Shown here piece by piece: positions 1-5,942 of a stretch of 13,835 bases of DNA. The notes under the pieces were generated by a model that was not told where the DNA came from, made no database searches, and worked only from the letters and a program-made list of their open reading frames with translations. Numbering within the stretch: position 1 is the stretch's first letter; every line of letters begins with the position of its first letter. Made by a program: the position numbers and the translations under genes. The DNA is from Mesorhizobium sp. (GTDB lineage: Bacteria > Pseudomonadota > Alphaproteobacteria > Rhizobiales > Rhizobiaceae): NCBI GenBank assembly GCA_030698645.1, contig JAUYMV010000568.1, forward strand, positions 1 to 13,835. Direction: 5' to 3'.

Positions 1-141
1 TTCTTCGGGCTCGGCAAGACCGAAGAGGACGGCCCCGTGGCGCCGGGCGCCACGCGATTGTCGAAGGACAACCGTGCATTGCTGCAGGAGGCCCTGTTCG
101 ACCTCCTCGAATGCAAGCGCCTGCTCGACCAGGTCAGATAG
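1..141 (+). CDS. C-terminal 46 residues of an unidentified protein (5' end outside window)
   Basis: An open frame runs from the first base of the window to a TAG stop at 139-141, encoding a tail that begins FFGLGKTEEDG and ends CKRLLDQVR. The last 25 or so residues (DNRALLQEALFDLLECKRLL) look like an amphipathic helix. Codon use is GC-rich at third positions like the genes around it, which supports a genuine coding end. It converges on the terC-family gene, and only 9 bases separate the two stop codons. I do not recognise the family from this fragment and assign no function. The main doubt is that the frame is short, although no other frame explains these bases. Confidence 0.55.
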   Translation, partial: FFGLGKTEEDGPVAPGATRLSKDNRALLQEALFDLLECKRLLDQVR

Positions 142-150
142 CGGCGGTCC

Positions 151-822
151 TCACCAGCCGGCGAGGGCGCCCAGGCTGATACCGGGCCAGACGTCGACCG
201 CGCCGTCGTACATCATCTTGAGCGCCACGTAGAAGATGATCACGAGGCCGATATAGGCGATCCAGCGGTGCTTGTGCAGCAGGCGCGCGATGAAGGTCGC
301 GGCGAGGCCCATCAGCGCGATGGACATGGCCAGGCCGATGATCAGCACGGTCGGGTGGTCGCGGGCCGCGCCCGCCACCGCCAGCACGTTGTCGAGCGAC
401 ATCGAGACGTCGGCGATGACGATCTGCCAGGCGGCCTGCGCGAAGGTCTTGCGCGGCGCGCCGTTGCCGATCACGCCGTCCTTGTTGAGGTCCTCGTCGA
501 GGAGCGCTTCGTGCGCGGCGTCTTCCGCGGCCTGCGAGACGCGCAGTTCGCGCCACATCTTCCAGCACACCCAGAGCAGCAGCAGGCCGCCGGCGACAAG
601 GAGGCCGGGTCCGAGCAACAGCAGTTGGGTGGTGATCAGCGCGAAGCCGATGCGCAGCACGGTGGCGGCGATGATGCCGATCAGGATCGCCTTGTTGCGC
701 TGGTCTTTGGGCAGGCCGGCGGCCGCGAGGCCGATGACGATGGCGTTGTCGCCGGCGAGCACCAGATCGATCGCCAGCACCTGCAGGAGCGCAGTGAGGC
801 CTTCGGCCGTAAAAATTTCCAT
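151..822 (-). CDS. TerC/YjbE-family integral membrane protein (putative metal exporter)
   Basis: A 223-residue polytopic inner-membrane protein. It carries both hallmark acidic motifs of the TerC family: LAGDNAIVIG (D25-N26, in the first membrane helix) and SLDNVLAVAG (D144-N145). About seven hydrophobic segments are visible, and the overall length fits the YjbE subfamily. Family members are linked to Mn2+ efflux or metal loading of exported enzymes; the ion is not deducible here. The frame is open further upstream to 870, but the start at 822 is chosen because GAAGG lies 6 bases before it (829-833) and the extra N-terminus would be an arginine-rich, low-complexity stretch. Residues 111-122 in the hydrophilic loop between the two halves form an EF-hand-like DLNKDGVIGNGA sequence, which is unusual. 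The gene lies 88 bases downstream of tRNA-Pro on the same strand. I see no yybP-ykoY riboswitch signature in that gap. Confidence 0.9.
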   Translation of the reverse strand: MEIFTAEGLTALLQVLAIDLVLAGDNAIVIGLAAAGLPKDQRNKAILIGIIAATVLRIGFALITTQLLLLGPGLLVAGGLLLLWVCWKMWRELRVSQAAEDAAHEALLDEDLNKDGVIGNGAPRKTFAQAAWQIVIADVSMSLDNVLAVAGAARDHPTVLIIGLAMSIALMGLAATFIARLLHKHRWIAYIGLVIIFYVALKMMYDGAVDVWPGISLGALAGW

Positions 823-828
823 GATCGA

Positions 829-833
829 CCTTC
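829..833 (-). promoter_or_regulatory. Shine-Dalgarno site deciding the terC-family start
   Basis: GAAGG on the - strand lies 6 bases before the ATG at 822. The in-frame upstream ATG at 870 has no comparable site, so the shorter protein is preferred. Confidence 0.65.
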
Positions 834-851
834 GTCGGGTGGGAAGCGTGC

Positions 852-868
852 GGCGCCGGGGCGGCGCC
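852..868 (-). terminator. GC-rich hairpin between tRNA-Pro and the terC-family gene
   Basis: Two copies of GGCGCC (852-857 and 863-868) flank a 5-base loop. The stem is perfect, but no T-run follows on the - strand. It sits about 43 bases past the tRNA 3' end, so it could end the tRNA transcript or help 3' processing. It could also be chance pairing in GC-rich DNA. Confidence 0.3.
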
Positions 869-910
869 AAGGGATAACGCCGAAATGGGCCACGGTGAGG
901 GGAATTTCAA

Positions 911-987
<77 letters not shown>

Positions 988-1000
988 AGCCGTTGGAAGC

Positions 1001-1027
1001 CCTATATTCTCGGACGCCTTAGCGCAA
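1001..1027 (-). promoter_or_regulatory. Possible tRNA-Pro promoter
   Basis: On the - strand a TTGCGC (1022-1027) is followed after 15 bases by TATAGG (1001-1006), 13 bases before the tRNA 5' end. The spacing is shorter than the 17 bases preferred by sigma-70, so this is only a plausible candidate in the right place. Confidence 0.3.
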
Positions 1028-1054
1028 GTGCGTCATCGGCGATTCTTGGAGATT

Positions 1055-1073
1055 GGCGCGAGGGCGTAGCGCC
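1055..1073 (-). terminator. Weak hairpin after the polymerase gene
   Basis: GGCGC (1055-1059) and GCGCC (1069-1073) can pair around a 9-base loop, about 19 bases past the polymerase stop codon on the - strand. No T-run follows, so at most it is a weak or Rho-assisted end for the transferase-polymerase transcript. Confidence 0.25.
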
Positions 1074-1091
1074 TGGCCGCGGCGGGCGACG

Positions 1092-2336
1092 TCACCTGGC
1101 GATGGCTGCGCGCCGAAGCGTCTGCCCATGCCGCCGCTCCAGCGCGATGGCGCCCCAGACGAGGCCGAGCAGCAGATAGAAATGCCGCCAGTGGTCGGTG
1201 TCGATGAAACTGCCGAGCGCGACATGGCCGACGAAGACCAGATAGGCGCAGAGCAGATAGGGCTGCCACGGCCGGTCGCGGAACAGGATCCTGAAGCCGG
1301 CGCCGAGCGTCCAGACGATCATGGCGAGCCAGGCGGCGAAGCCGAGCCAGCCATAGTCCATCAGCGCCTTCAGCCAGATGTTGTGGGTGTCCTCGCCGAG
1401 CATCTGGCCGAACACGAGCGGACCGATGCCGAGCGGATGTTCCAGCGCCATGGTGAAGCCGATGGTGTAGCGCGCGAAGCGGCCGAGCCGGGCGCCGTCG
1501 TAGTCCTGAACGAGCTGGGCGCGCGTGGTGAACAGGTCGGCGACAGCCGGAATCTGCAGCGCGACGACGATGGCGAGCAGGAGAATGGCGAACGCCGCCA
1601 CGCTCATCATCGCCAGTCGCAGGCGGAACGCGCCGCTCTGGCTGCGCAGGAAGAGCGACCCGGTCATCAGCACGGCGCTGACGCCGAACAGTCCCCAGGC
1701 GCCGCGCGAGAACGACAGGAAAATGGCGAGCACGATGATCAGCAGCGGCGGCAGGCAACGCGCGAGATCGGCCGCACTGCCGGTCAGGATGCGGTAAAGC
1801 AGGTAGACGGCAGGCAGCGCCAGGAACGGACCGAACACGTTCGGATCCTGAAAGGCGCCGGCGGCGCGTTCGTATTTGGTGAAGATCTCGGCGCCGGGAA
1901 AGGCGTGGAAGTAGCCCAGGATGCCGAGCATGCCGGTAGCCACCGCCGACGCGACCCAGGCCCGGAAGATGAGCGGATAGAGGTCGGGCCGCGATTCGAC
2001 GACGGAGGCGAAGAAGACCGCCGTGAAGGCGAGAAACAGCGACACCGCGATGTAGAGCGGCGTCTGCATCAGGTCGGACATCTGGGTCAGCGAGATCATG
2101 CCGCCGATGTTGAAGGCGACGAGCAGTACGAGCAGCGGCAGGATGCCTTGCGAGATGCGCAGGCCGAACATCGCCCAGACGGCGATCAGCCCCGCCATGT
2201 AGAGCTCATAGGGCGCCGGCTCGCGGATGACGAAGCCGGCCAGGAAGACGCCGAAGGCCACCGCCCAGGCGGTAACCAGGGCAATGGCCTTTGCGTTGAC
2301 CGCGCGACGCGGCAGTTCGCCGGCGATCGCGCTCAA
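1092..2336 (-). CDS. O-antigen ligase / Wzy-like polysaccharide polymerase
   Basis: A 414-residue inner-membrane protein, hydrophobic over almost its whole length with about 11-12 helices, matching the Wzy_C / O-antigen ligase-related superfamily. Recognisable family segments are GAFQDPNVFGPF (160-171), LSFSRGAW (207-214), LEHPLGIGP (298-306) and DTHNIWLK (316-323); the His-Asn of the last is the conserved feature of the large periplasmic loop. These proteins join undecaprenyl-diphosphate-linked repeat units or transfer glycans to an acceptor; in this locus polymerase is more likely. The start is TTG at 2334-2336: it overlaps the TGA of the upstream transferase (TTGA), has GGAG 8 bases before it (2345-2348), and no in-frame ATG or GTG lies near the expected N-terminus. 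Translation is therefore probably coupled. Which sugars it joins cannot be read from sequence. Confidence 0.88.
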   Translation of the reverse strand: MSAIAGELPRRAVNAKAIALVTAWAVAFGVFLAGFVIREPAPYELYMAGLIAVWAMFGLRISQGILPLLVLLVAFNIGGMISLTQMSDLMQTPLYIAVSLFLAFTAVFFASVVESRPDLYPLIFRAWVASAVATGMLGILGYFHAFPGAEIFTKYERAAGAFQDPNVFGPFLALPAVYLLYRILTGSAADLARCLPPLLIIVLAIFLSFSRGAWGLFGVSAVLMTGSLFLRSQSGAFRLRLAMMSVAAFAILLLAIVVALQIPAVADLFTTRAQLVQDYDGARLGRFARYTIGFTMALEHPLGIGPLVFGQMLGEDTHNIWLKALMDYGWLGFAAWLAMIVWTLGAGFRILFRDRPWQPYLLCAYLVFVGHVALGSFIDTDHWRHFYLLLGLVWGAIALERRHGQTLRRAAIAR

Positions 2337-3871
2337 TATGCGTGCTCCGTGTCGAGCAGGCGGATCGGCGTCAGCAGCAGGATCTTCAGATCGAAAAGCA
2401 GCGACCAGTTCTCGATGTAGTAGAGGTCGTATTCGGTGCGCATCTTGATCTTTTCGTCGGTATCCATCTCGCCACGCCAGCCATTGATCTGGGCCCAGCC
2501 GGTGACGCCGGGCTTGACCCGATGGCGCGCGAAATAGCCGTCGACGACTTCGTTGTAGAGCAGGTTGTGCGACTGCGCGGCGACCGCGTGCGGGCGCGGC
2601 CCGACCAGCGACAGCGAGCCGAACAGCGCGTTGAAGAACTGCGGCAACTCGTCGATCGAGGCCTTGCGGATGAATCGGCCGACCCGGGTGACACGCGGAT
2701 CGCCCTTGGTGACGGCCTGCTTGGCGGTCGGATCGGCCTTGTCGGCATACATCGAGCGGAACTTGTAGACCTCGATGATCTCGTTGTTGAAGCCGTGCCG
2801 CTTCTGCTTGAACAGAATCGGCCCCTTGCTGTCGAGCTTGATGGCGATGGCGGTCAGCAGCATGACCGGCGAAAGGACGACGATGCCGATGAGGCTGAAC
2901 ACGATGTCGAAGCAGCGCTTGGCGACGGAGTCCCAGTCGTTGATCGGCTTGTCGAAGATGTCGAGCATCGGCACGGAACCGATGTAGGAATAGGAGCGCG
3001 GCCGGAAGCGCAGTTGGTTCGAGTGCGCGGAGAGCCGGATGTCGACGGGCAGCACCCAGAGCTTCTTCAGAAGCGACAGCACGCGCGATTCGGCCGTCAG
3101 CGGCAGCGAGACGATCAGCATGTCGATGCGCGCGATTCGCGCGAACTCGATCAGTTCGGCGACATTGCCAAGCTTCGGATAGCCGGCGACCAGCGGCGGC
3201 GAGCGCTTGTCGTCGCGGTCGTCGAAGATGCCGCAGATGCGAATGTCGTTGTGAGGCTGCGCCTCGACCGATCGGATCAGGACCTCGGCGGCCTTGCCGC
3301 CGCCGACGATGACGGCGCGGCGCTCCATCATGCCGTTGCGCGCCCAGCGCCGGATCATCCGCGCGATGACGAGACGCAACGCCATGAGCAGAAACAGCCC
3401 GGTGCCGAACCAGCCGGCGAACCAGACGCGCGAGAATTCGGACGTCATCTTGTAGAAGAAGCCGGCGAGCAGCATCAGCGCGAAGGTGCCGGACCAGACG
3501 AGCAGGATGCGCCCGGCATTGGCCACAGGGGTGCGCAGCGCGCCGATCTGGTAGCAATCGGTGAACTCGAGCAGCACGACGGTGGTCAGCGAGGCGCCGA
3601 CGATGATCGCCGGATAGTGCCAGGCGAGGTGGGTCGAAAACCCGACATAATAGCCGAAGAGCAGGAAGCCGGAGAGCATCAGCAGGCCGAACTCGACGAG
3701 GCGCATCGTCCCCGAGACCATGATCGGCGACATGGTGTCCTGCCGGTACTGGCTGGCCACCTGCTCGGCGACGGGATTGAGCCCGGCCGGCGTCTTGCTC
3801 TGCTTGGCGTCGTCCTGGAACTGCTGGACGGCATCGCGGGAAAAGCGAAGTTTCGGGTCGATTTCGTTCAT
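2333..3871 (-). CDS. Undecaprenyl-phosphate sugar-1-phosphate transferase (WcaJ/PssA-type initiating enzyme)
   Basis: A 512-residue polyprenyl glycosylphosphotransferase that starts repeat-unit assembly by moving a sugar-1-phosphate from a nucleotide sugar to undecaprenyl phosphate at the cytoplasmic face. The layout is the full-length WcaJ type. Four N-terminal membrane helices (about 52-172) are followed by a nucleotide-binding-like domain with VIVGGGKAAE (187-196). A re-entrant hydrophobic helix lies at about 318-345. The C-terminal catalytic sugar-transferase domain has KFRSMY (370-375), the acidic pair D407-E408 in SIDELPQF, LVGPRP (422-427) and PGVTGWAQ (454-461). It ends in -AY, as WcaJ-family proteins often do. 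The subfamily is commonly glucose-specific, but galactose and amino-sugar members exist. The start at 3871 has only a weak GGCGG ribosome site. It is the first gene of a two-gene unit with the polymerase. In the UPP scheme it would correspond to UppE. Confidence 0.93.
   Translation of the reverse strand: MNEIDPKLRFSRDAVQQFQDDAKQSKTPAGLNPVAEQVASQYRQDTMSPIMVSGTMRLVEFGLLMLSGFLLFGYYVGFSTHLAWHYPAIIVGASLTTVVLLEFTDCYQIGALRTPVANAGRILLVWSGTFALMLLAGFFYKMTSEFSRVWFAGWFGTGLFLLMALRLVIARMIRRWARNGMMERRAVIVGGGKAAEVLIRSVEAQPHNDIRICGIFDDRDDKRSPPLVAGYPKLGNVAELIEFARIARIDMLIVSLPLTAESRVLSLLKKLWVLPVDIRLSAHSNQLRFRPRSYSYIGSVPMLDIFDKPINDWDSVAKRCFDIVFSLIGIVVLSPVMLLTAIAIKLDSKGPILFKQKRHGFNNEIIEVYKFRSMYADKADPTAKQAVTKGDPRVTRVGRFIRKASIDELPQFFNALFGSLSLVGPRPHAVAAQSHNLLYNEVVDGYFARHRVKPGVTGWAQINGWRGEMDTDEKIKMRTEYDLYYIENWSLLFDLKILLLTPIRLLDTEHAY
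2345..2348 (-). promoter_or_regulatory. Shine-Dalgarno site supporting the TTG start of the polymerase
   Basis: GGAG on the - strand lies 8 bases before TTG (2334-2336), inside the last codons of the transferase gene. Together with the TTGA overlap it fixes the rare start codon. Confidence 0.6.
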
Positions 3872-3901
3872 GGGCTGACCGCCATTTCTGCAGCCAAGTC
3901 C

Positions 3902-3929
3902 TAGCAGTCACCTGCTAAGAAACCCTTAG
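3902..3929. repeat. Two overlapping inverted repeats upstream of the initiating transferase gene
   Basis: TAGCAG-TCAC-CTGCTA (3902-3917) is a perfect 6-bp inverted repeat with a 4-base centre. CTAAG-AAACC-CTTAG (3915-3929) is a second perfect repeat sharing three bases with the first. They lie 31-58 bases upstream of the ATG at 3871, in the 105-base gap after the glycosyltransferase gene. The position suits an operator, or leader hairpins that exclude one another. No clear -35/-10 pair is visible. Confidence 0.45.
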
Positions 3930-3976
3930 AGCGTTCCATCAAGCTGTCGGTTGCCTCGACGTGTCGGCATCCGGTG

Positions 3977-5113
3977 TCAGGCCGAGCGGGCGCGGGCGGC
4001 GAAATAGGCCTGCTCGACGCCTCTCGCCATGACGTCGGCACCGAAGCGCGCGCGCAGCGACGCGGCGTCCGGCATGAGGGCCCGCCATGCCGCCTCGTCG
4101 CCGAGCAGGTCGGTCATCTTGCCCGCGATCGCGGCCGCATCCGGCGCCACCAGCGCGGGTGAGCCGGCGGCGAACACCTCCGGAATGCCGCCGACAGCTG
4201 TCGCGATCATCGGCATGCCGGCGGCGAGCGCCTCGAGGACGATGTAGGGCATGGCTTCCGCCCGCGACGGAACGACGATGTTGCGCGCCAAGGCGAAGGC
4301 CTGCCGGGCCGGCATCGCCGGGCGGAACGTGACGCGGTCGGCGAGTCCCAGCCTTGCGACCTGCGCCCGGTAGGACGGCAGATCGTCGCCATCGCCGATC
4401 ATCACCGCGGCAAGCCTGCGTCCGGTCGCCGCCTCGGCTGTTGCCAGAGCATCGATGAAGAGATCGGGTCCCTTCAGGTCGCGCATCATGCCGATGTAGA
4501 GAAAATCCGCCGCGCCCTGAACCGGAGCGACCGGCTCGAACTCCTCGCTGCGCAGGCCGTTGTAGACCAGGCTCGACGGCGCCCTCGGAACGCCAACCTT
4601 GCGTCGGAAGATCTCCTGCTCGTACGCCGAAACGAAGAGGATGTGGTCCGTGCAGCGGTCGAGGACGCGCTCGGCGCCGAATATCAACCGCCCGGTGGTC
4701 GTATCCTCGTCATAGTGCAGGCTGCCGCCATGCGGCGAGTAAACGCGGGATACGCGAGACCTGAATACCCGCAAGAGCGAGCCGAAAAGACGGGAGTAGA
4801 GGCCACCTTTAGCCCCGTGCCCGTGCAGGATATCCGGCTGCAATTCCTTGATTATGCTGTATGTCTTGACGGCATCGAAGACATCTCCGGGGCCGATGTG
4901 GCGCTGGATCGGCGTGCGCCGGACACCGAGCTCGAGCTTGTCCCTGATCTGCGCGATGAGCCCGTCCTCATACTCGCCGCCGGTGGTCGAGCCACAGACG
5001 ATGCCGACCTTGTGGCCGGCCGCGACCTGGTATTCCGTGAGGTCGCGCACATGCCGGAAAATGCCGCCAACCGGCGACCGGAAGCAATGCACGATGCGAA
5101 GCGATGTCGTCAC
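3977..5113 (-). CDS. Glycosyltransferase family 4 (GT-B fold)
   Basis: A 378-residue soluble or membrane-associated glycosyltransferase. The N-terminal domain opens with RIVHCFRSPVGGIFRHV (6-22), containing the glycine-rich acceptor-side loop, and has LHGHGAKGG at 96-104. The C-terminal donor-binding domain carries YIGMMRDLKGPDLFIDA (206-222) and the GT4 EX7E motif at E286/E294 within EAMPYIVLEA, followed by GGIPEV. The length is normal for the family. It presumably adds a sugar from a nucleotide donor to the lipid-linked first residue made by the neighbouring transferase; donor and linkage are unknown. The start is GTG at 5111-5113, 18 bases after the wza-like stop codon, with no strong ribosome site. 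The N-terminus aligns with what is normal for the family, so any error in the start is at most a few codons. It is likely co-transcribed with the wza-like gene. Confidence 0.92.
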   Translation of the reverse strand: MTTSLRIVHCFRSPVGGIFRHVRDLTEYQVAAGHKVGIVCGSTTGGEYEDGLIAQIRDKLELGVRRTPIQRHIGPGDVFDAVKTYSIIKELQPDILHGHGAKGGLYSRLFGSLLRVFRSRVSRVYSPHGGSLHYDEDTTTGRLIFGAERVLDRCTDHILFVSAYEQEIFRRKVGVPRAPSSLVYNGLRSEEFEPVAPVQGAADFLYIGMMRDLKGPDLFIDALATAEAATGRRLAAVMIGDGDDLPSYRAQVARLGLADRVTFRPAMPARQAFALARNIVVPSRAEAMPYIVLEALAAGMPMIATAVGGIPEVFAAGSPALVAPDAAAIAGKMTDLLGDEAAWRALMPDAASLRARFGADVMARGVEQAYFAARARSA

Positions 5114-5131
5114 CTGCGCGCCGTGGCCGGA

Positions 5132-5698
5132 TCAGAACAGTCGTTCACGGACATAGACCGTGTCGCCGGGGATGAGCGGATCGGATGTCACGACGCGGCC
5201 GGTCATCACCTTGCCGTTGACCGATCGGGTGATGTCGACGGTCGTCTGGTTGCCGCGCGCGGTGAAGCCGCCGGCGGCCGCGATCGCCTTCTGCACGGTC
5301 ATGCCGGGAACATAGGAGTACTGGCCGGCCGAGCCGACCTCGCCCATGACGAAGATCGGCCGGTAACGATCGATTTCGACCGACACGTCGGGGTCGCGCA
5401 GGAAGCCGTTTCGCAACTTGGCGGCGATATCGGCCTCGAGCTGCTGCGCCGAGCGTCCGCGCGCGGCGATGGCCCCGACCAGCGGGAAGGCGATGTAGCC
5501 GGACTGATCGACGCTGTAGGTATTGGTGAGCGCGTCCTGTTCGAACACGGTGATGCGCACCCGGTCCGCGGCGTCGAGCCGATAGGGCGCCGCCAGGGCC
5601 GCATGAAAGGCGGCGGGCGCCGGGCGATAACTGCTGCACCCGGCCAGGAGCGCACAGGCGATCGCGGCGGAAATGGCGGCGAGGGGACGTCGTTTCAT
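5132..5698 (-). CDS. Short Wza-like polysaccharide export lipoprotein
   Basis: A 188-residue secreted lipoprotein. Its signal peptide has basic residues at 2-4, a hydrophobic core, and the lipobox LLAGC with the lipidated Cys at position 21. The mature part begins with a Poly_export domain (PYRLDAADRVRITVF at 38-52, then SGYIAFPLVGAI at 66-77). One SLBB domain follows (IFVMGEVGSAGQYSYVPG at 115-132, then AIAAAGGFTARGNQ). It ends at RERLF without further SLBB repeats or the amphipathic C-terminal helix of E. coli Wza, which is about twice as long. It probably forms or contacts the periplasmic/outer-membrane export channel together with the divergent Wzc-like protein. It is the first gene of the leftward unit, followed 18 bases later by the glycosyltransferase. 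The nearest AAAGG lies about 14 bases before the ATG, which is distant for a ribosome site. Confidence 0.92.
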   Translation of the reverse strand: MKRRPLAAISAAIACALLAGCSSYRPAPAAFHAALAAPYRLDAADRVRITVFEQDALTNTYSVDQSGYIAFPLVGAIAARGRSAQQLEADIAAKLRNGFLRDPDVSVEIDRYRPIFVMGEVGSAGQYSYVPGMTVQKAIAAAGGFTARGNQTTVDITRSVNGKVMTGRVVTSDPLIPGDTVYVRERLF

Positions 5699-5744
5699 GG
5701 CCGGACACGAACCTTTGACTGTGCGACCGGTGCTGGCGGGCGCG

Positions 5745-5777
5745 CTTGTTACCCTCCTGTTATCGTCCCGTTAGGGT
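5745..5777. repeat. Three 11-bp direct repeats (consensus CYYGTTANNNT), operator-like
   Basis: Units at 5745-5755, 5756-5766 and 5767-5777 each contain GTTA at the same place (5748, 5759, 5770), giving an exact 11-bp period of about one helical turn. The array begins 47 bases upstream of the wza-like start and 166 bases upstream of the wzc-like start. Direct repeats with this period are typical of OmpR/PhoB-family response-regulator sites; the middle unit, CTGTTAT, is one base from the PhoB half-site CTGTCAT. Which regulator binds is unknown. Confidence 0.5.
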
Positions 5778-5791
5778 TAATGGCCGGTAAA
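5777..5791 (+). promoter_or_regulatory. CtrA-like box, TTAA-N7-TAAA
   Basis: TTAA (5777-5780), seven bases, then TAAA (5788-5791) matches the CtrA consensus TTAA-N7-TTAA at 7 of 8 positions. It directly adjoins the 11-bp repeats in the divergent intergenic region. A GACTC (GANTC, CcrM-type) site follows at 5809-5813. With one mismatch, chance occurrence is a real possibility. Confidence 0.3.
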
Positions 5792-5882
5792 GGCGCTGCG
5801 AGCCGCGCGACTCTTGTGAATGGTCGCCGCTCCGGTGGGGCGAAAATGCCCGACCCAACATCAATGCAAACCTGTCGGCGCC

Positions 5883-5912
5883 TTAACACCCCGGAAACCA
5901 TACGCGTTTACT
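5883..5912 (+). promoter_or_regulatory. Possible promoter of the wzc-like gene
   Basis: TTAACA (5883-5888), an 18-base spacer, then TTTACT (5907-5912), about 30 bases before the ATG at 5943. The match is 5 of 6 for the -35 and 4 of 6 for the -10 against sigma-70. The remaining bases of the 5699-5942 gap hold no open frame of note. Confidence 0.33.
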
Positions 5913-5931
5913 ATTTCGCCAATCGCGTATC

Positions 5932-5935
5932 GGAG
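5932..5935 (+). promoter_or_regulatory. Shine-Dalgarno site deciding the wzc-like start
   Basis: GGAG lies 7 bases before ATG 5943. The in-frame ATG at 5820 has no such site and would add 41 residues unlike the family N-terminus. Confidence 0.65.
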
Positions 5936-5942
5936 TGGGTCT

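Noticed and set aside
823..910. yybP-ykoY manganese riboswitch before the terC-family gene
   Set aside because: The 88-base gap lacks the conserved GGGGAGUA-type core and the paired-loop layout; only a short GGCGCC hairpin is present.
1053..3904. Long antisense frames opposite the polymerase and transferase genes on the + strand
   Set aside because: They are rich in Glu/Arg/Asp/Gly as expected for antisense of GC-rich coding DNA. The opposite strand carries clear family motifs.
2337..3911. Stop-free extension of the polymerase frame through the whole upstream transferase gene, suggesting a 939-residue fusion
   Set aside because: The extension overlaps a textbook sugar transferase in another frame and is rich in Arg/Ala/Pro without domains. 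It is open only because stop codons are rare in GC-rich DNA. The TTG start with GGAG explains the junction.
3921..3945. CTTAGAGCGTTCC segment as part of a dispersed rhizobial intergenic repeat
   Set aside because: It recalls repeats common in Mesorhizobium and Brucella intergenic regions, but only a fragment is present and there is no second copy in the window to support it.
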